Source of the DNA: Calothrix sp. PCC 7716
Lineage (GTDB): Bacteria > Cyanobacteriota > Cyanobacteriia > Cyanobacteriales > Nostocaceae
Length of the DNA stretch: 64,000 nucleotides
Direction of reading: 5' to 3'
Assembly (NCBI RefSeq): GCF_019977735.1
Contig: NZ_AP025018.1
Span: 8,374,580 to 8,438,579 of the forward strand
The notes under the pieces were generated by a model, which saw nothing but the letters and a program-made list of their open reading frames with translations, was not told where the DNA came from and ran no database searches. Position 1 is the stretch's first letter; every line of letters starts with the position of its first letter. Below, in pieces: positions 9,677-18,523 of the stretch. A program made the translations under genes and the position numbers.

Positions 9677-10567
9677 TTAAATATGGCTAACGGGAAAAGT
9701 TTCCGACAGTGGGACTGATACGGGCACCTCAAGCACCATTCCTTCTTTTGCCATAACGGCGCCAGAAAACTTTTGTGCAGCTTGTTTGCCAACCGAGTCC
9801 AAAAAATCATCATCGTGTGCTGGGTCATGATGAAAAATCACCAAAGTTTTGACGTTAGCAGCTTGGGCAACTTTTACTGCTTCTTGCCATGTCGAGTGAC
9901 CCCAGCCAATTTTAGGAGATTTTGGAGAATTATATTCCTCATCTGTATAAGTTGAATCGTAAATTAGAATATCGGCGTTACGTGCTAACCAAAGAACATT
10001 TTCGTCGAGATGGTCAGCAAAATGCTCTGTATCGGTAATATAAGCAGCGGCACCACCACACCAGTTAACCCGATAGCCAACAGCTTCACCAGGGTGATTG
10101 AGCGGTGCCGTTTCAACGACAATATCATCAATTTTAATTGGTTCTCCTGGCGCCACATCATAAAAATCCAAATCAGCCTGCATAATTTGTAAAGGTACAG
10201 GAAAATTGGGATGCAGCATTTGGTCGTTAAGACGTTGCTCAACGGTAGAACCATCAGGTGCAATGGCACCGTATATACAAAAATGGTTTCCTCTTACAAA
10301 TCCAGGAGTGAAAAATGGAAACCCTTGCATGTGGTCCCAATGCGAATGAGTAAAAAAGATGTGCGCGGTCGCTGGCATTTGGCGCAATAACGATTGCCCC
10401 AAAACATGTAACCCTGTACCACCATCGAAAACTAAACGCTTACCGCCCACTTGCATCTCAACGCAAGGGGTGTTGCCGCCATAACGCACGGTATTCGATC
10501 CCGGACAGGGGATGCTGCCGCGAACCCCCCAAAAATGCACTGTAAAATGTTTTTCTATCCTAGACAT
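9677..10567 (-). CDS. MBL-fold metallo-hydrolase
   Basis: The 296-residue protein has the metallo-beta-lactamase signature THSHWDH at residues 73-79, preceded by VFDGGTG and followed by metal-ligand regions APLNHPGEAVGY, YITDTEH and LVIFHHDPAHDD. The N-terminus HFWGVRGSIPCPGSNTVRYGGNTPC is characteristic of the MBL subgroup related to class II phosphodiesterases and PhnP-like enzymes. It should bind two metal ions and hydrolyse a phosphoester, but the substrate cannot be read from sequence. It stands alone between ribF and surE, all on the same strand with gaps over 130 bases. The start MSRIEKHFTVHFWG is the first Met before the conserved domain. Confidence 0.85.
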   Translation of the reverse strand: MSRIEKHFTVHFWGVRGSIPCPGSNTVRYGGNTPCVEMQVGGKRLVFDGGTGLHVLGQSLLRQMPATAHIFFTHSHWDHMQGFPFFTPGFVRGNHFCIYGAIAPDGSTVEQRLNDQMLHPNFPVPLQIMQADLDFYDVAPGEPIKIDDIVVETAPLNHPGEAVGYRVNWCGGAAAYITDTEHFADHLDENVLWLARNADILIYDSTYTDEEYNSPKSPKIGWGHSTWQEAVKVAQAANVKTLVIFHHDPAHDDDFLDSVGKQAAQKFSGAVMAKEGMVLEVPVSVPLSETFPVSHI

Positions 10568-10838
10568 GAGTTAGTCAAAGCTTGATACTGAGTGGGCGAT
10601 TTAAAACGTGACTCGTTTTGTTTAGTTTATACGCTATATAAAAGCAAATGGCAGCAAGCGTGAATTCACTGGTAATGCTATATACCTAATTTCATTTTAC
10701 TTTCCAAAGTTTCTAAACATAGAAAAGTACTGCCGTTACTCTTGTACAGTTGTAATCAATCATGCACGTAGGCTTGATTTGTGAACTGCTCCTACTTTAT
10801 AGCCTATATTTTGTCATTGTTGCATTGACTGACGGTAA

Positions 10839-11666
10839 CTACTCTGTTTGTTTACCTGCTTGCCACTCGCCACCGATTTCCCACTCCCGCTTGCATAGCT
10901 CAGTCGCTGCTTTAGAATAAGTAAGATTATACTGTAAAGGAGTAATACTTATGTAGTTTTCACGTATAACATGCACATCTATTGGTATATTTTGAGGCAA
11001 ATTTAAGCCAATAGGAGGTTCAATATCTTCTTGAACTTCCCCAGTGAGCCAGTAATAAGTTTTACCACGTGGGTCAGTACGCTTGTCAAAAACATCAATG
11101 TAACGCCGCACTCCTTGCCGTGTAACTACGGCGCCTCTTATTTCTTCCCACTTGACAGCAGGAACATTTACATTTAAGAGCATCAAATCTGGTAAAGGGT
11201 TTTTTGCCAGTTCGGCTATCAAAATAGAAGCAAAATCTGCTGCGGGTTGAAATTCCCGAATTGTATGACTTGTCAAGCTAAAAGCAATACTTGGAATACC
11301 TTCGATTAAACCTTCCATAGCAGCCGAAACCGTCCCAGAATATAAAATTTCTGTACCAACATTGGCGCCTTGATTAATTCCCGACACAACCAAGTCAGGC
11401 GCTGAATCAAGCAAAGCCCATAGCGCTAACTTGACACAATCCGAAGGAGTTCCATCACAAGCCCAAGCTTTGATGCTGGGATGAAATAATGACTCAACTA
11501 TTTCGGCACGAATGGGTTGATGCAAAGTTAGTCCATGTCCGGTTGCCGAACGCTCCCGGTCTGGACACACCACAGTTACCTCATGACCAGACTGAGCTAA
11601 AGTGTTAGCTAGAGTCCGGATACCTAAAGCAGAAACCCCATCATCATTGCTAATTAGCAGTTTCAT
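10839..11666 (-). CDS. surE: 5'/3'-nucleotidase SurE
   Basis: The 275-residue protein begins [16 protein letters not shown], with the metal-binding NDDG motif at residues 7-10. Other SurE hallmarks are [34 protein letters not shown] and [11 protein letters not shown], with the [11 protein letters not shown] segment. SurE dephosphorylates nucleoside monophosphates and some other phosphoesters. The length is normal. It is transcribed divergently from pheS with about 290 bases between the two starts, so that AT-rich gap must hold both promoters. Confidence 0.96.
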   Translation of the reverse strand: MKLLISNDDGVSALGIRTLANTLAQSGHEVTVVCPDRERSATGHGLTLHQPIRAEIVESLFHPSIKAWACDGTPSDCVKLALWALLDSAPDLVVSGINQGANVGTEILYSGTVSAAMEGLIEGIPSIAFSLTSHTIREFQPAADFASILIAELAKNPLPDLMLLNVNVPAVKWEEIRGAVVTRQGVRRYIDVFDKRTDPRGKTYYWLTGEVQEDIEPPIGLNLPQNIPIDVHVIRENYISITPLQYNLTYSKAATELCKREWEIGGEWQAGKQTE

Positions 11667-11954
11667 TTAGTTAGTAGTGTTGCTATAAACAATTAATAAA
11701 CAATATCATTAACGATATCGTCGTTGAACATTCATGCCGAGTCAGGGACGCATAAAACTTGATTTAATTTGATTTATTTTAAAAATTATAGTTTCTTTTT
11801 GCTAATCTAATTTATTACAAATACTTTTCAACTGTATCAAAAAATTAATAAATAACTAATAAAGTACATATTACACTATTCAGTCACTATGACATCAGTT
11901 CAGGATAGATGTTGTAAACTCAGTATTGCCCAAGCACGTATTAACAACCAACAG

Positions 11955-12959
11955 ATGAGCAACCCTGAAAACGACTTAGAAGCTCAACTAAATGCACTGC
12001 GTACTGATGGAGAAAACGCAATTCGTAGCGCTGACACCCTTGACCGACTAGAAGAGTTGCGCGTTAACTATCTAGGTAAAAAAGGTCAATTGTCTGTGCT
12101 ATTAGGCAGCATGGGCAAACTGAGCGCTGAGGAACGCCCCAAAATAGGTGCCGCAGCCAACACTGTAAAGGAAGCTTTACAATCTAGCCTTGATAAACAA
12201 CGCACCGCATTAGAAGCAGCAAAAATACATGCACAACTTCAAGCGGAAACCTTAGATGTAACAATGCCAGGTATTTACCAGCGTCCTCAAGGTCGTATTC
12301 ATCCTCTCAACGGTATTATTGACCGTGCCTTAGATATATTTGTCGGTATGGGGTATACCGTTGCACAGGGTCCAGAAATGGAAACTGACTACTACAATTT
12401 TGAGGCATTAAACACACCTGCTGACCATCCAGCGCGCGACATGCAGGATACATTTTACTTACCTGACGGAAATTTACTCAGGACACAAACCTCCTGTGTA
12501 CAAATACGTTACATGGAAGCTGAAGAACCACCAATTCGTATTGTGGCGCCAGGGCGAGTGTATCGTAAAGATGATGTAGACGCTACCCACTCAGCAGTCT
12601 TTCATCAAATTGAACTCTTAGCTATTGACGAAGGATTAACTTTTACCGACCTCAAAGGCACAATAAAAGAATTCTTAACTTCAATATTTGGCGACCTACC
12701 CATTCGCTTTCGCGCTTCTTACTTCCCATTCACCGAACCAAGCGCCGAAGTAGACCTACAATGGAACGGACGCTGGTTAGAAGTAATGGGTTGTGGAATG
12801 GTTGACCCAAACGTTCTCACCGCAGTCGGTTACGACCCCGAAGTATATACCGGCTTTGCCGCAGGTTTCGGTGTCGAACGCTTCGCAATGGTACTACACC
12901 AAATGGACGACATTAGGCGCCTGTACACCAGTGACCTCAGATTTCTAAAACAATTTTAA
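11955..12959 (+). CDS. pheS: Phenylalanyl-tRNA synthetase alpha subunit
   Basis: PheS forms an alpha2-beta2 enzyme that charges tRNA-Phe. I choose ATG 11955, giving 334 residues that start [20 protein letters not shown], the typical coiled-coil N-terminus. An upstream ATG at 11889 adds 22 residues ([11 protein letters not shown]...) that are not family-like. Class II synthetase motifs are visible: motif 2 around [24 protein letters not shown], the [15 protein letters not shown] segment, and motif 3 in [16 protein letters not shown]. Length and C-terminus are normal. The gene is followed immediately by a terminator-like hairpin. No pheT is adjacent, which is common in cyanobacteria. Confidence 0.97.
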   Translation: MSNPENDLEAQLNALRTDGENAIRSADTLDRLEELRVNYLGKKGQLSVLLGSMGKLSAEERPKIGAAANTVKEALQSSLDKQRTALEAAKIHAQLQAETLDVTMPGIYQRPQGRIHPLNGIIDRALDIFVGMGYTVAQGPEMETDYYNFEALNTPADHPARDMQDTFYLPDGNLLRTQTSCVQIRYMEAEEPPIRIVAPGRVYRKDDVDATHSAVFHQIELLAIDEGLTFTDLKGTIKEFLTSIFGDLPIRFRASYFPFTEPSAEVDLQWNGRWLEVMGCGMVDPNVLTAVGYDPEVYTGFAAGFGVERFAMVLHQMDDIRRLYTSDLRFLKQF

Positions 12960-12965
12960 TGTAGA

Positions 12966-12983
12966 GACGCGATACATCGCGTC
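12966..12983. terminator. Bidirectional terminator-like hairpin between pheS and the recQ-like gene
   Basis: GACGCGAT and ATCGCGTC face each other and are followed by TTTT on the plus strand. It lies 6 bases after the pheS stop and just before the end of the convergent helicase gene. The sequence belongs to the GTAGAGACG repeat family. Confidence 0.7.
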
Positions 12984-13000
12984 TTTTATTTTTCGCATCA

Positions 13001-14443
13001 TTACCGACAATTATCGCAATGACCACAACGCCAATTTTCAGATTCCCCACCAAAACCAAACCCTTCTAACAAAGACTGCCAACGACACCCCCTACTATAT
13101 AAATACTTATGCATTTGTTTAGAAGCATTTAAATGCGTACTTGCTTGATGCTTCCCCCCAGGAATAATTCTGTAATTAAAAGGGTCAAGCCATTCCAATT
13201 GACCATTACTATGAAGCAGCGAAAGAGCAGTTGCACTACCAGGATATTTTGTTATTACAGTATTTATTTCACCTTGTTGCGGAAGCTTTTTTACAAGCTG
13301 TTGCGCTTCAATCTGCTGCTCTCGCATTTTCAACTCAAAAAAATTCTGTCTTTGTTTATCTTCAGGGTCTAACCATCCAGTTGGTTCGCTAACTAACGTT
13401 AATGCTTCAGAAGGTTTCCCATCTCTTCCCGCGCGTCCAATTTCTTGTACATACTCTGATAACATTAACGGTGCGTGGAAATGAACAACCCATCGGACAT
13501 TCGGTTTATTCACTCCCATTCCAAACGCTGAAGTACAAATTACAAACGGTATTTTATCGTTTAACCAACTTGCTTCAATGGCACGGCGCCCTTCTGCATT
13601 TAACCCAGCATGATAAGCTGCTGTAGAATAGCCCAATTCTTCAAGCCAAGCTGCTAACTCTTCACTAGAACTACGTTGACGAACATAAATTAAACCTGCT
13701 TGCTTTGGTCTATTCTTAATAAATTTTAATAATTGTTGCTTACGACCATTAGGTGTCCATGCAATACGAACAGTCGGATTCAAATTAGAACGATATGGAT
13801 TAAGTCTAAATATTTCAGGTTTCTGTAATTCTAAAACTTTTTGTATTGTCTCTTGAGCCAGGGGGCCAGCAGTGGCAGTAAATGCGGCTATGCTTATTTT
13901 AGTTCCCACTGGTTTATATTTGAGCAAAGCTTGACGCACTGTCCCCAACCTTCGATACGCTGGACGAAACGTGTCGCCCCACTGCGTCAAACAATGCGCT
14001 TCGTCCAGTATGATTGCCGTAATATCAATTTCTGGTTTAATTAATCTTTCCCATAGGGGTGGACTAAATAAAGTCTCTGGAGATAAATACAACAGTCTTA
14101 ACTTTTGTTCTTCCAACGCTTTTAACGTCAGGCGCCGTTGTATAGATGACAACTCGCTGTGTAAAAGTGCAGCAGGTAACTTTTTGCAGTGTAATTCCTG
14201 CACCTGATTTTCCATTAACGCTATTAATGGAGAAACAACCAGCGTCAAACCAGTTTGAAGTAACGCTGGCAATTGGAAACAAATCGACTTTCCGCCACCA
14301 GTCGGCATAATAACCAAAGCATCATTCCGCGCGAGTAAACAACGAATTATTTCTCCTTGGGGCGAACGAAAATCTTCATAACCCCAAATTTCCCGAAATG
14401 CTGCACGAACATCATGCCAAGATGAAGAAGAAAGTCGATTCAT
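13001..14443 (-). CDS. RecQ-family ATP-dependent DNA helicase
   Basis: The 480-residue protein is a 3'-5' DNA helicase of the RecQ group, used in recombination and fork repair. Motif I is MPTGGGKSICFQLPA, motif II DEAHCLTQWGDTFRP, motif III AFTATAG, motif V SAFGMGVNKPNVRWVVH and motif VI QEIGRAGRDGKPS. The C-terminus ends in a Cys-rich zinc element (RGCRWQSLLEGFGFGG...CGHCDNCR). It ends right there, so the winged-helix and HRDC domains of E. coli RecQ are missing. This is the short cyanobacterial RecQ type. The closing CGHCDNCR reaches the stop codon with no further domain. Confidence 0.92.
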   Translation of the reverse strand: MNRLSSSSWHDVRAAFREIWGYEDFRSPQGEIIRCLLARNDALVIMPTGGGKSICFQLPALLQTGLTLVVSPLIALMENQVQELHCKKLPAALLHSELSSIQRRLTLKALEEQKLRLLYLSPETLFSPPLWERLIKPEIDITAIILDEAHCLTQWGDTFRPAYRRLGTVRQALLKYKPVGTKISIAAFTATAGPLAQETIQKVLELQKPEIFRLNPYRSNLNPTVRIAWTPNGRKQQLLKFIKNRPKQAGLIYVRQRSSSEELAAWLEELGYSTAAYHAGLNAEGRRAIEASWLNDKIPFVICTSAFGMGVNKPNVRWVVHFHAPLMLSEYVQEIGRAGRDGKPSEALTLVSEPTGWLDPEDKQRQNFFELKMREQQIEAQQLVKKLPQQGEINTVITKYPGSATALSLLHSNGQLEWLDPFNYRIIPGGKHQASTHLNASKQMHKYLYSRGCRWQSLLEGFGFGGESENWRCGHCDNCR

Positions 14444-14769
14444 ATTTGGGAGTAGATGCTCCTATCTCCTTGCACACTTATTTTCAACGTAATCATAAAT
14501 ATACATGTGCATATGTAATCAATGCTTCAGCGTTTACACTGATTTATGTATAAATTGTAATACTGATTATCATAATTCAAAACTACCTAAACCCCTCCAC
14601 AGCAACATTAAATAAGTTTTAAGACTGATTTGTGTATTTATCCCACGTATAACTTACTACCTTAGAAGGAAGACACGCTCACAAAACTTGAAGACTCAAT
14701 ACAAGAAACGTTAATTTTTTAAATTTTGCGGGAACTCTATAAACAGAGTGTAATAATTCACAACTACAT
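14444..14769. other. Gene-free AT-rich spacer
   Basis: About 325 bases between the divergently transcribed helicase and LRV-repeat genes. It should hold both promoters, but no clear -10/-35 pair, operator or repeat stands out. Confidence 0.5.
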
Positions 14770-15534
14770 ATGAACACAGCTGCGAACATAAATGAATTTT
14801 CCGTAACTAGTGTATTGACTCAGGACAAAATTCAAAGTCGAGAGAAAGCAAATAACTCAAATACCGATTCAGACACACTCGGTAATTTGGCAACTCATAG
14901 AGATTTTTATGTGCGTCGTGCAGTCGCAACACACTACAACACCCCAAAAACAGCTTTATCAAAGCTAGCTAGCGACGCAGAAGAACAAATACGCTTTTAT
15001 TTGGCAGCAAATCCCAATACCCCACCCGAAACCTTAACTCAACTTGCTTCTGATGAATCTGGTGATGTGCGCTCACAAGTTGCTGGTAATTCCAATACAC
15101 CAGTAGATATCCTCGAAGAACTAGCCAAAGATATTTACATGGAGACACAACGTCAACTAGCAGAAAACCCTAATACCAGAGCTACAGTCCTAGAAAAAAT
15201 TGGTCATAACATGGTTGAACTTGCCGAACTGAAAGCTCTATCAAGTCAAGAAGCGGCAGTCTTACGAGGAATCTCAATGAACTCCAATACCCCATCCCAA
15301 ACACTAGAAAAAATCAGTACAATTCAAAATAGAGAAAACCACTACTGGCTATTTGAACTTGGCATCGCAAAAAATTGCAACACATCAGATACCTTATTAG
15401 AAAAACTAGCTACTCATCCTGACTACGATATTCGTTATGCTGTAGCCAACAATTCCAACACACCCGATTTCGTACTAAATATATTAGCTACAGACAAAGA
15501 ATATTATATTCGCCAAGCAGCAGAAAAAAGATAA
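14770..15534 (+). CDS. Leucine-rich-repeat-variant (LRV) solenoid protein
   Basis: The 254-residue protein is built from repeats of ~24 residues with the consensus (V/A)AxNxNTPxxxLxxLAxDxxxxVR. About seven or eight copies can be counted, including AANPNTPPETLTQLASDESGDVRS, AGNSNTPVDILEELAKD and ANNSNTPDFVLNILATDKEYYIRQ. This matches the LRV family, an alpha/3-10 superhelix first noted near nitrogen-fixation genes in Azotobacter. The usual N-terminal 4Fe-4S cysteine cluster is absent: residues 1-50 are polar and Cys-free. It is presumably a protein-protein scaffold; the partner is unknown. One repeat around residues 145-165 is irregular. Confidence 0.8.
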   Translation: MNTAANINEFSVTSVLTQDKIQSREKANNSNTDSDTLGNLATHRDFYVRRAVATHYNTPKTALSKLASDAEEQIRFYLAANPNTPPETLTQLASDESGDVRSQVAGNSNTPVDILEELAKDIYMETQRQLAENPNTRATVLEKIGHNMVELAELKALSSQEAAVLRGISMNSNTPSQTLEKISTIQNRENHYWLFELGIAKNCNTSDTLLEKLATHPDYDIRYAVANNSNTPDFVLNILATDKEYYIRQAAEKR

Positions 15535-15547
15535 TTGGTTATTATTG

Positions 15548-15590
15548 AAACCGGGTTCATACTCGACTGCAACAAAAAAGCCCGGTTTTT
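15548..15590 (+). terminator. Rho-independent-like terminator after the LRV gene
   Basis: AAACCGGG and CCCGGTTT arms are followed by a T-run 12-55 bases after the stop codon. The loop is long (~25 bases), but the stem plus T-run is convincing. A second small hairpin, AAGCACTTCAGTGCTT, follows at about 15598-15613. Confidence 0.6.
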
Positions 15591-15649
15591 GTAATAAGCA
15601 CTTCAGTGCTTACCTCATTTCAACAACAAATGCAGCATTCAAGCTGACT

Positions 15650-15906
15650 AAACCAAATTAAATTTTGGCATCCTATCGCGCGCGCAATACCAGGTTTATT
15701 CACCCCATGTTCCATATTCTTAAAAATCACAAGCTCAGTTTCTACACCAACATCACATAAACCTCGATATAGTTCATAAGTATTAAATACTTGACGCGCT
15801 TATTAGCATCACTATGTTGAACTAAAGTTGGCGTGCAAAAATTCTTAATACTTAATATTAAGTCATTGACGAAGCTTTTTCATAAACTTCCATATCATTC
15901 CAAGGA
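15650..15906 (-). pseudogene. Partial decayed copy of the S9 peptidase C-terminus
   Basis: About 255 bases closely match 18567-18820, the 3' end of the intact S9 peptidase gene in the same orientation. Shared blocks include the stretch around 15705-15770, matched at about 18620-18690. This copy has point changes, a small deletion near 15800 and an insertion of ~10 bases near 15850, so it is not readable. Homology ends abruptly at 15906, where a GGCGCC site begins. It represents roughly the last 85 codons, including the catalytic Asp and His region. Confidence 0.8.
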
Positions 15907-15978
15907 GGCGCCTGACAAACATTAATGAAAGTGAATGAACGTTTATTCGTGAGATTGATAGGCGCCTTTGTCACCCCT

Positions 15979-17313
15979 TCAGGGAAGAAATGGTGTACTA
16001 GTAGCTCTACTTAAGCAAGGGAGGGGGCTGTTACTAAAGTTAGAATATTGGGTATTAACCTGATAAGCTCTTTTAACGATTTGGTTAAAAAAGAAATTGG
16101 TAAGCTTTAATTGCCTAAAAATTTGCTGTGGGTCGGCAAGATGAGTTTTTGGTAACTGTTCTCCCATTTCTTTAAAGACCAAACCAAGAGGTACATTGAT
16201 TTCATCTTGGAGTTTGAGACAACGGATAAAAAACGGACTAAAAGCTGAAATGAGTGAGCCTACCCCGCCTCTTGCTTGTCCCCAACCAATATAATACAGT
16301 CCTTTGTAATCTTCAAGAAACGAACCTCCATAACATTTAACCACTGCGAGTTCCACGCGCTGAAGTTCTGGGGAAAGAAACGGGTACACAACGTTGTAAC
16401 CTGTTGCACAAACGATGAGGTCAAATGCTTCTCTAGAACCATCAATAAACTCAACAAAACAACCATCTAACTTATGCACAGCAGGTTTGGGTTTGATTCG
16501 TCCATGCTTGATATAGTAAGGAACTTCATTGTTCAGGGTAGGATGCTTGTCGAAAACCCGATAATTTGGTTTAGCCAAACCATAATTGTCATGAGTGCCA
16601 AAAGTCAAGCGTATGATCCCATAAGTTATAAGCCGTTGAAACCATTGCGGCATCCACCATTTGATTAAATCAGCAACAGGGAATCCAGCAAACGACTTTG
16701 GGATAAACCAGACGGATTCGCGCATACTGAGAACACACTTAGCTCCTACACGAGCTGCTTCTGCTGCTAGGTCGCAGGCTGAATTTCCTCCACCAATAAC
16801 TAGAACCCTTTTACCACGAAGTTGGTCAGGATGTTTGTAATCTTTAGAATGAATGATCTCTCCGTTAAATTCTCCTTTTAACTTGGGAAAATGCTTACAC
16901 CAATGATGACCGTTACATAACAATACTCCTTTATAAATTTTCTGTTGACCATTGCTAAAAGTGACTTCCCAAAGATTGTTTTCAACTGGTCGTACATAAC
17001 TAACTGCACGATTAAGCTCAATAAATTCACGCAAGTTAAAATGATTAGCAAAAGCGTTCAAGTAATCCCGCATATTTTGAGCGCTAGGAAAGTCGGGGTA
17101 ATTATCTGGCATTGGAAAATGTGTAAATTGAGTGACTTTTCGTGATGAAATAATGTGCGCTGTTTCATAAACGCCGTGATACCAATTTCCACCAATATCG
17201 TCACTAGCATCAACCTGGTCGTAGGCAATATTAGCAGCCTTCAATGCTTGAGCCATACCCAAACCAACAAAACCAGCCCCAATAATCAAATGTTTCTTAG
17301 TTGTATCATCCAC
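15979..17313 (-). CDS. Flavin-containing monooxygenase-like NAD(P)/FAD oxidoreductase
   Basis: I place the start at GTG 17313, because AAGGAG lies 8 bases upstream; the ATG at 17352 would overlap the upstream SDR by 47 bases. This gives 445 residues. The FAD-binding GAGFVG motif is at about residues 12-17 and the NADPH site GGGNSACD at about 178-185. The FMO-like elements IGGNWYHGVY, NGHHWCKHFPKL and CATGYNVVYPF are present. Such enzymes oxygenate amines, sulfides or ketones in the cytoplasm. The GTG overlaps the SDR stop by 8 bases, so the two are translationally coupled and likely act in one pathway. The C-terminal ~40 residues are not conserved family sequence as far as I can tell. Confidence 0.85.
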   Translation of the reverse strand: MDDTTKKHLIIGAGFVGLGMAQALKAANIAYDQVDASDDIGGNWYHGVYETAHIISSRKVTQFTHFPMPDNYPDFPSAQNMRDYLNAFANHFNLREFIELNRAVSYVRPVENNLWEVTFSNGQQKIYKGVLLCNGHHWCKHFPKLKGEFNGEIIHSKDYKHPDQLRGKRVLVIGGGNSACDLAAEAARVGAKCVLSMRESVWFIPKSFAGFPVADLIKWWMPQWFQRLITYGIIRLTFGTHDNYGLAKPNYRVFDKHPTLNNEVPYYIKHGRIKPKPAVHKLDGCFVEFIDGSREAFDLIVCATGYNVVYPFLSPELQRVELAVVKCYGGSFLEDYKGLYYIGWGQARGGVGSLISAFSPFFIRCLKLQDEINVPLGLVFKEMGEQLPKTHLADPQQIFRQLKLTNFFFNQIVKRAYQVNTQYSNFSNSPLPCLSRATSTPFLP

Positions 17314-18121
17314 CTTGAAATCTCCTTGTAAATATATCATTAATTCTGTCAATTAATTGGGGTAAATATCTTTTAAAAATATGAATTATTCTTGCCATTG
17401 CATCAGGAAATATATGCAGTTTATTGTTAACAATTCCTTGAATTGCCTCACTTATTACCTTTGCTGGATCAGTGACTAAATATTCCGGTAAATCTAAATT
17501 GGTTTTGGCTAAAGTTCCATATCTTTCTGACTGAAGAATTGGAGTACGGCTAAAAAATGGATAAACAGCCGTAACCTTTACATTATAATCTTTTAGTTCA
17601 TTGAACAGCCCTTCGCTAAAGCCACGTAAACCAAATTTGCTAGCTGCATAAGCAGTTAACCCTGCCATACCTGACCAACCCGCTACGGACGAAATATTGA
17701 CAATGTGTCCCTTTTGACGTGTAATCATATCAGCAGCAAACAAGGCACTTAACCGCATCGGCGCCAGCAAATTGACCTGCATAAGGCGCTCCCATTTCTC
17801 GTTGGGAATTTCGTCCATGCGACCATAGAACGCAATACCCGCATTGTTAATCAAAATATCAATGCTGATATTAAGTGTTCTTACTTGATGATAAAGAGTT
17901 TCACATCCTTCACGGGTAGAGAGATCAACACTCAAAATTGCCAGTACATTCCCAGTCCTGGCTTTAGTTTGAATTGCTTCAACTCGTTCGCGCAAAATAC
18001 CTTCATCTATATCCGTTAAAATCAATTGGCTACCAGCCTCTAACAACTGGCGGGTTAATTCCTGTCCAAACCCACCAGACGCGCCAGTGATTAGTACGAC
18101 TGCTTCGTATAGTTGGGTCAT
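17306..18121 (-). CDS. Short-chain dehydrogenase/reductase
   Basis: The 271-residue protein has the classical SDR layout: cofactor motif TGASGGFG (12-19), NNAG (92-95), Ser near 144-145, and the catalytic Tyr158-x3-Lys162 in YAASK. It reduces or oxidises an alcohol/ketone with NAD(P)H. The later segment VTAVYPFFSRTPI fits the usual PG-like loop. Coupled with the flavin monooxygenase downstream (stop and start overlap), it suggests a two-step oxidation or detoxification of a hydrophobic substrate. The C-terminus (ARIIHIFKRYLPQLIDRIND) is amphipathic and could touch a membrane. Confidence 0.92.
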   Translation of the reverse strand: MTQLYEAVVLITGASGGFGQELTRQLLEAGSQLILTDIDEGILRERVEAIQTKARTGNVLAILSVDLSTREGCETLYHQVRTLNISIDILINNAGIAFYGRMDEIPNEKWERLMQVNLLAPMRLSALFAADMITRQKGHIVNISSVAGWSGMAGLTAYAASKFGLRGFSEGLFNELKDYNVKVTAVYPFFSRTPILQSERYGTLAKTNLDLPEYLVTDPAKVISEAIQGIVNNKLHIFPDAMARIIHIFKRYLPQLIDRINDIFTRRFQGG

Positions 18122-18375
18122 AAAAAAGAAGTTGGGATAGAGGATGAGGATGGAAATTAGGGAATAAAAGCCTTAAACGTATTTTTGATGACCTTATTAA
18201 GGGTTAACAAATTATTCAAAAGTTTGGCAAGCATTTTGACGTTGAATTTTACTATTAAATAATTTTGATTTTACATATACACTTAACTAAAGTTAAGTTG
18301 TCAGCAAGAAACTGATAATATTTGTAAACTTTTAACTTCTTTATATGTGTGTTCAGGTAAGCAGTCGGCGCCAGT

Positions 18376-18523
18376 AGGTTGGGTGTCCGATTGGAACCCA
18401 ACATCAAAAACATCGAATATTTGTTGGGTTGCGCCTGCGGCGTACTACGTAAACTATTGCCTCCAACGCCACTTGCTTTATGCCGGGAAACCCGTCCACC
18501 GCAGTGGCTCCCCAACCTACTAA
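18376..18523. repeat. Cyanobacterial intergenic repeat cluster
   Basis: Contains GGTTGGG/CCCAACC inverted elements, a GAACCCAACA/TGTTGGGTT pair and the stretch reading (minus strand) as GGCGTTGG, GTTTCCCGG and similar. Such composite repeats are common between cyanobacterial genes. A nominal 86-codon ORF over it is rejected as a gene. Confidence 0.65.

Noticed and set aside
18255-18515. 86-codon ORF beside the S9 peptidase
   Set aside because: Lies mostly on intergenic repeats (GGTTGGG, CCCAACA) and has no family-like segment.
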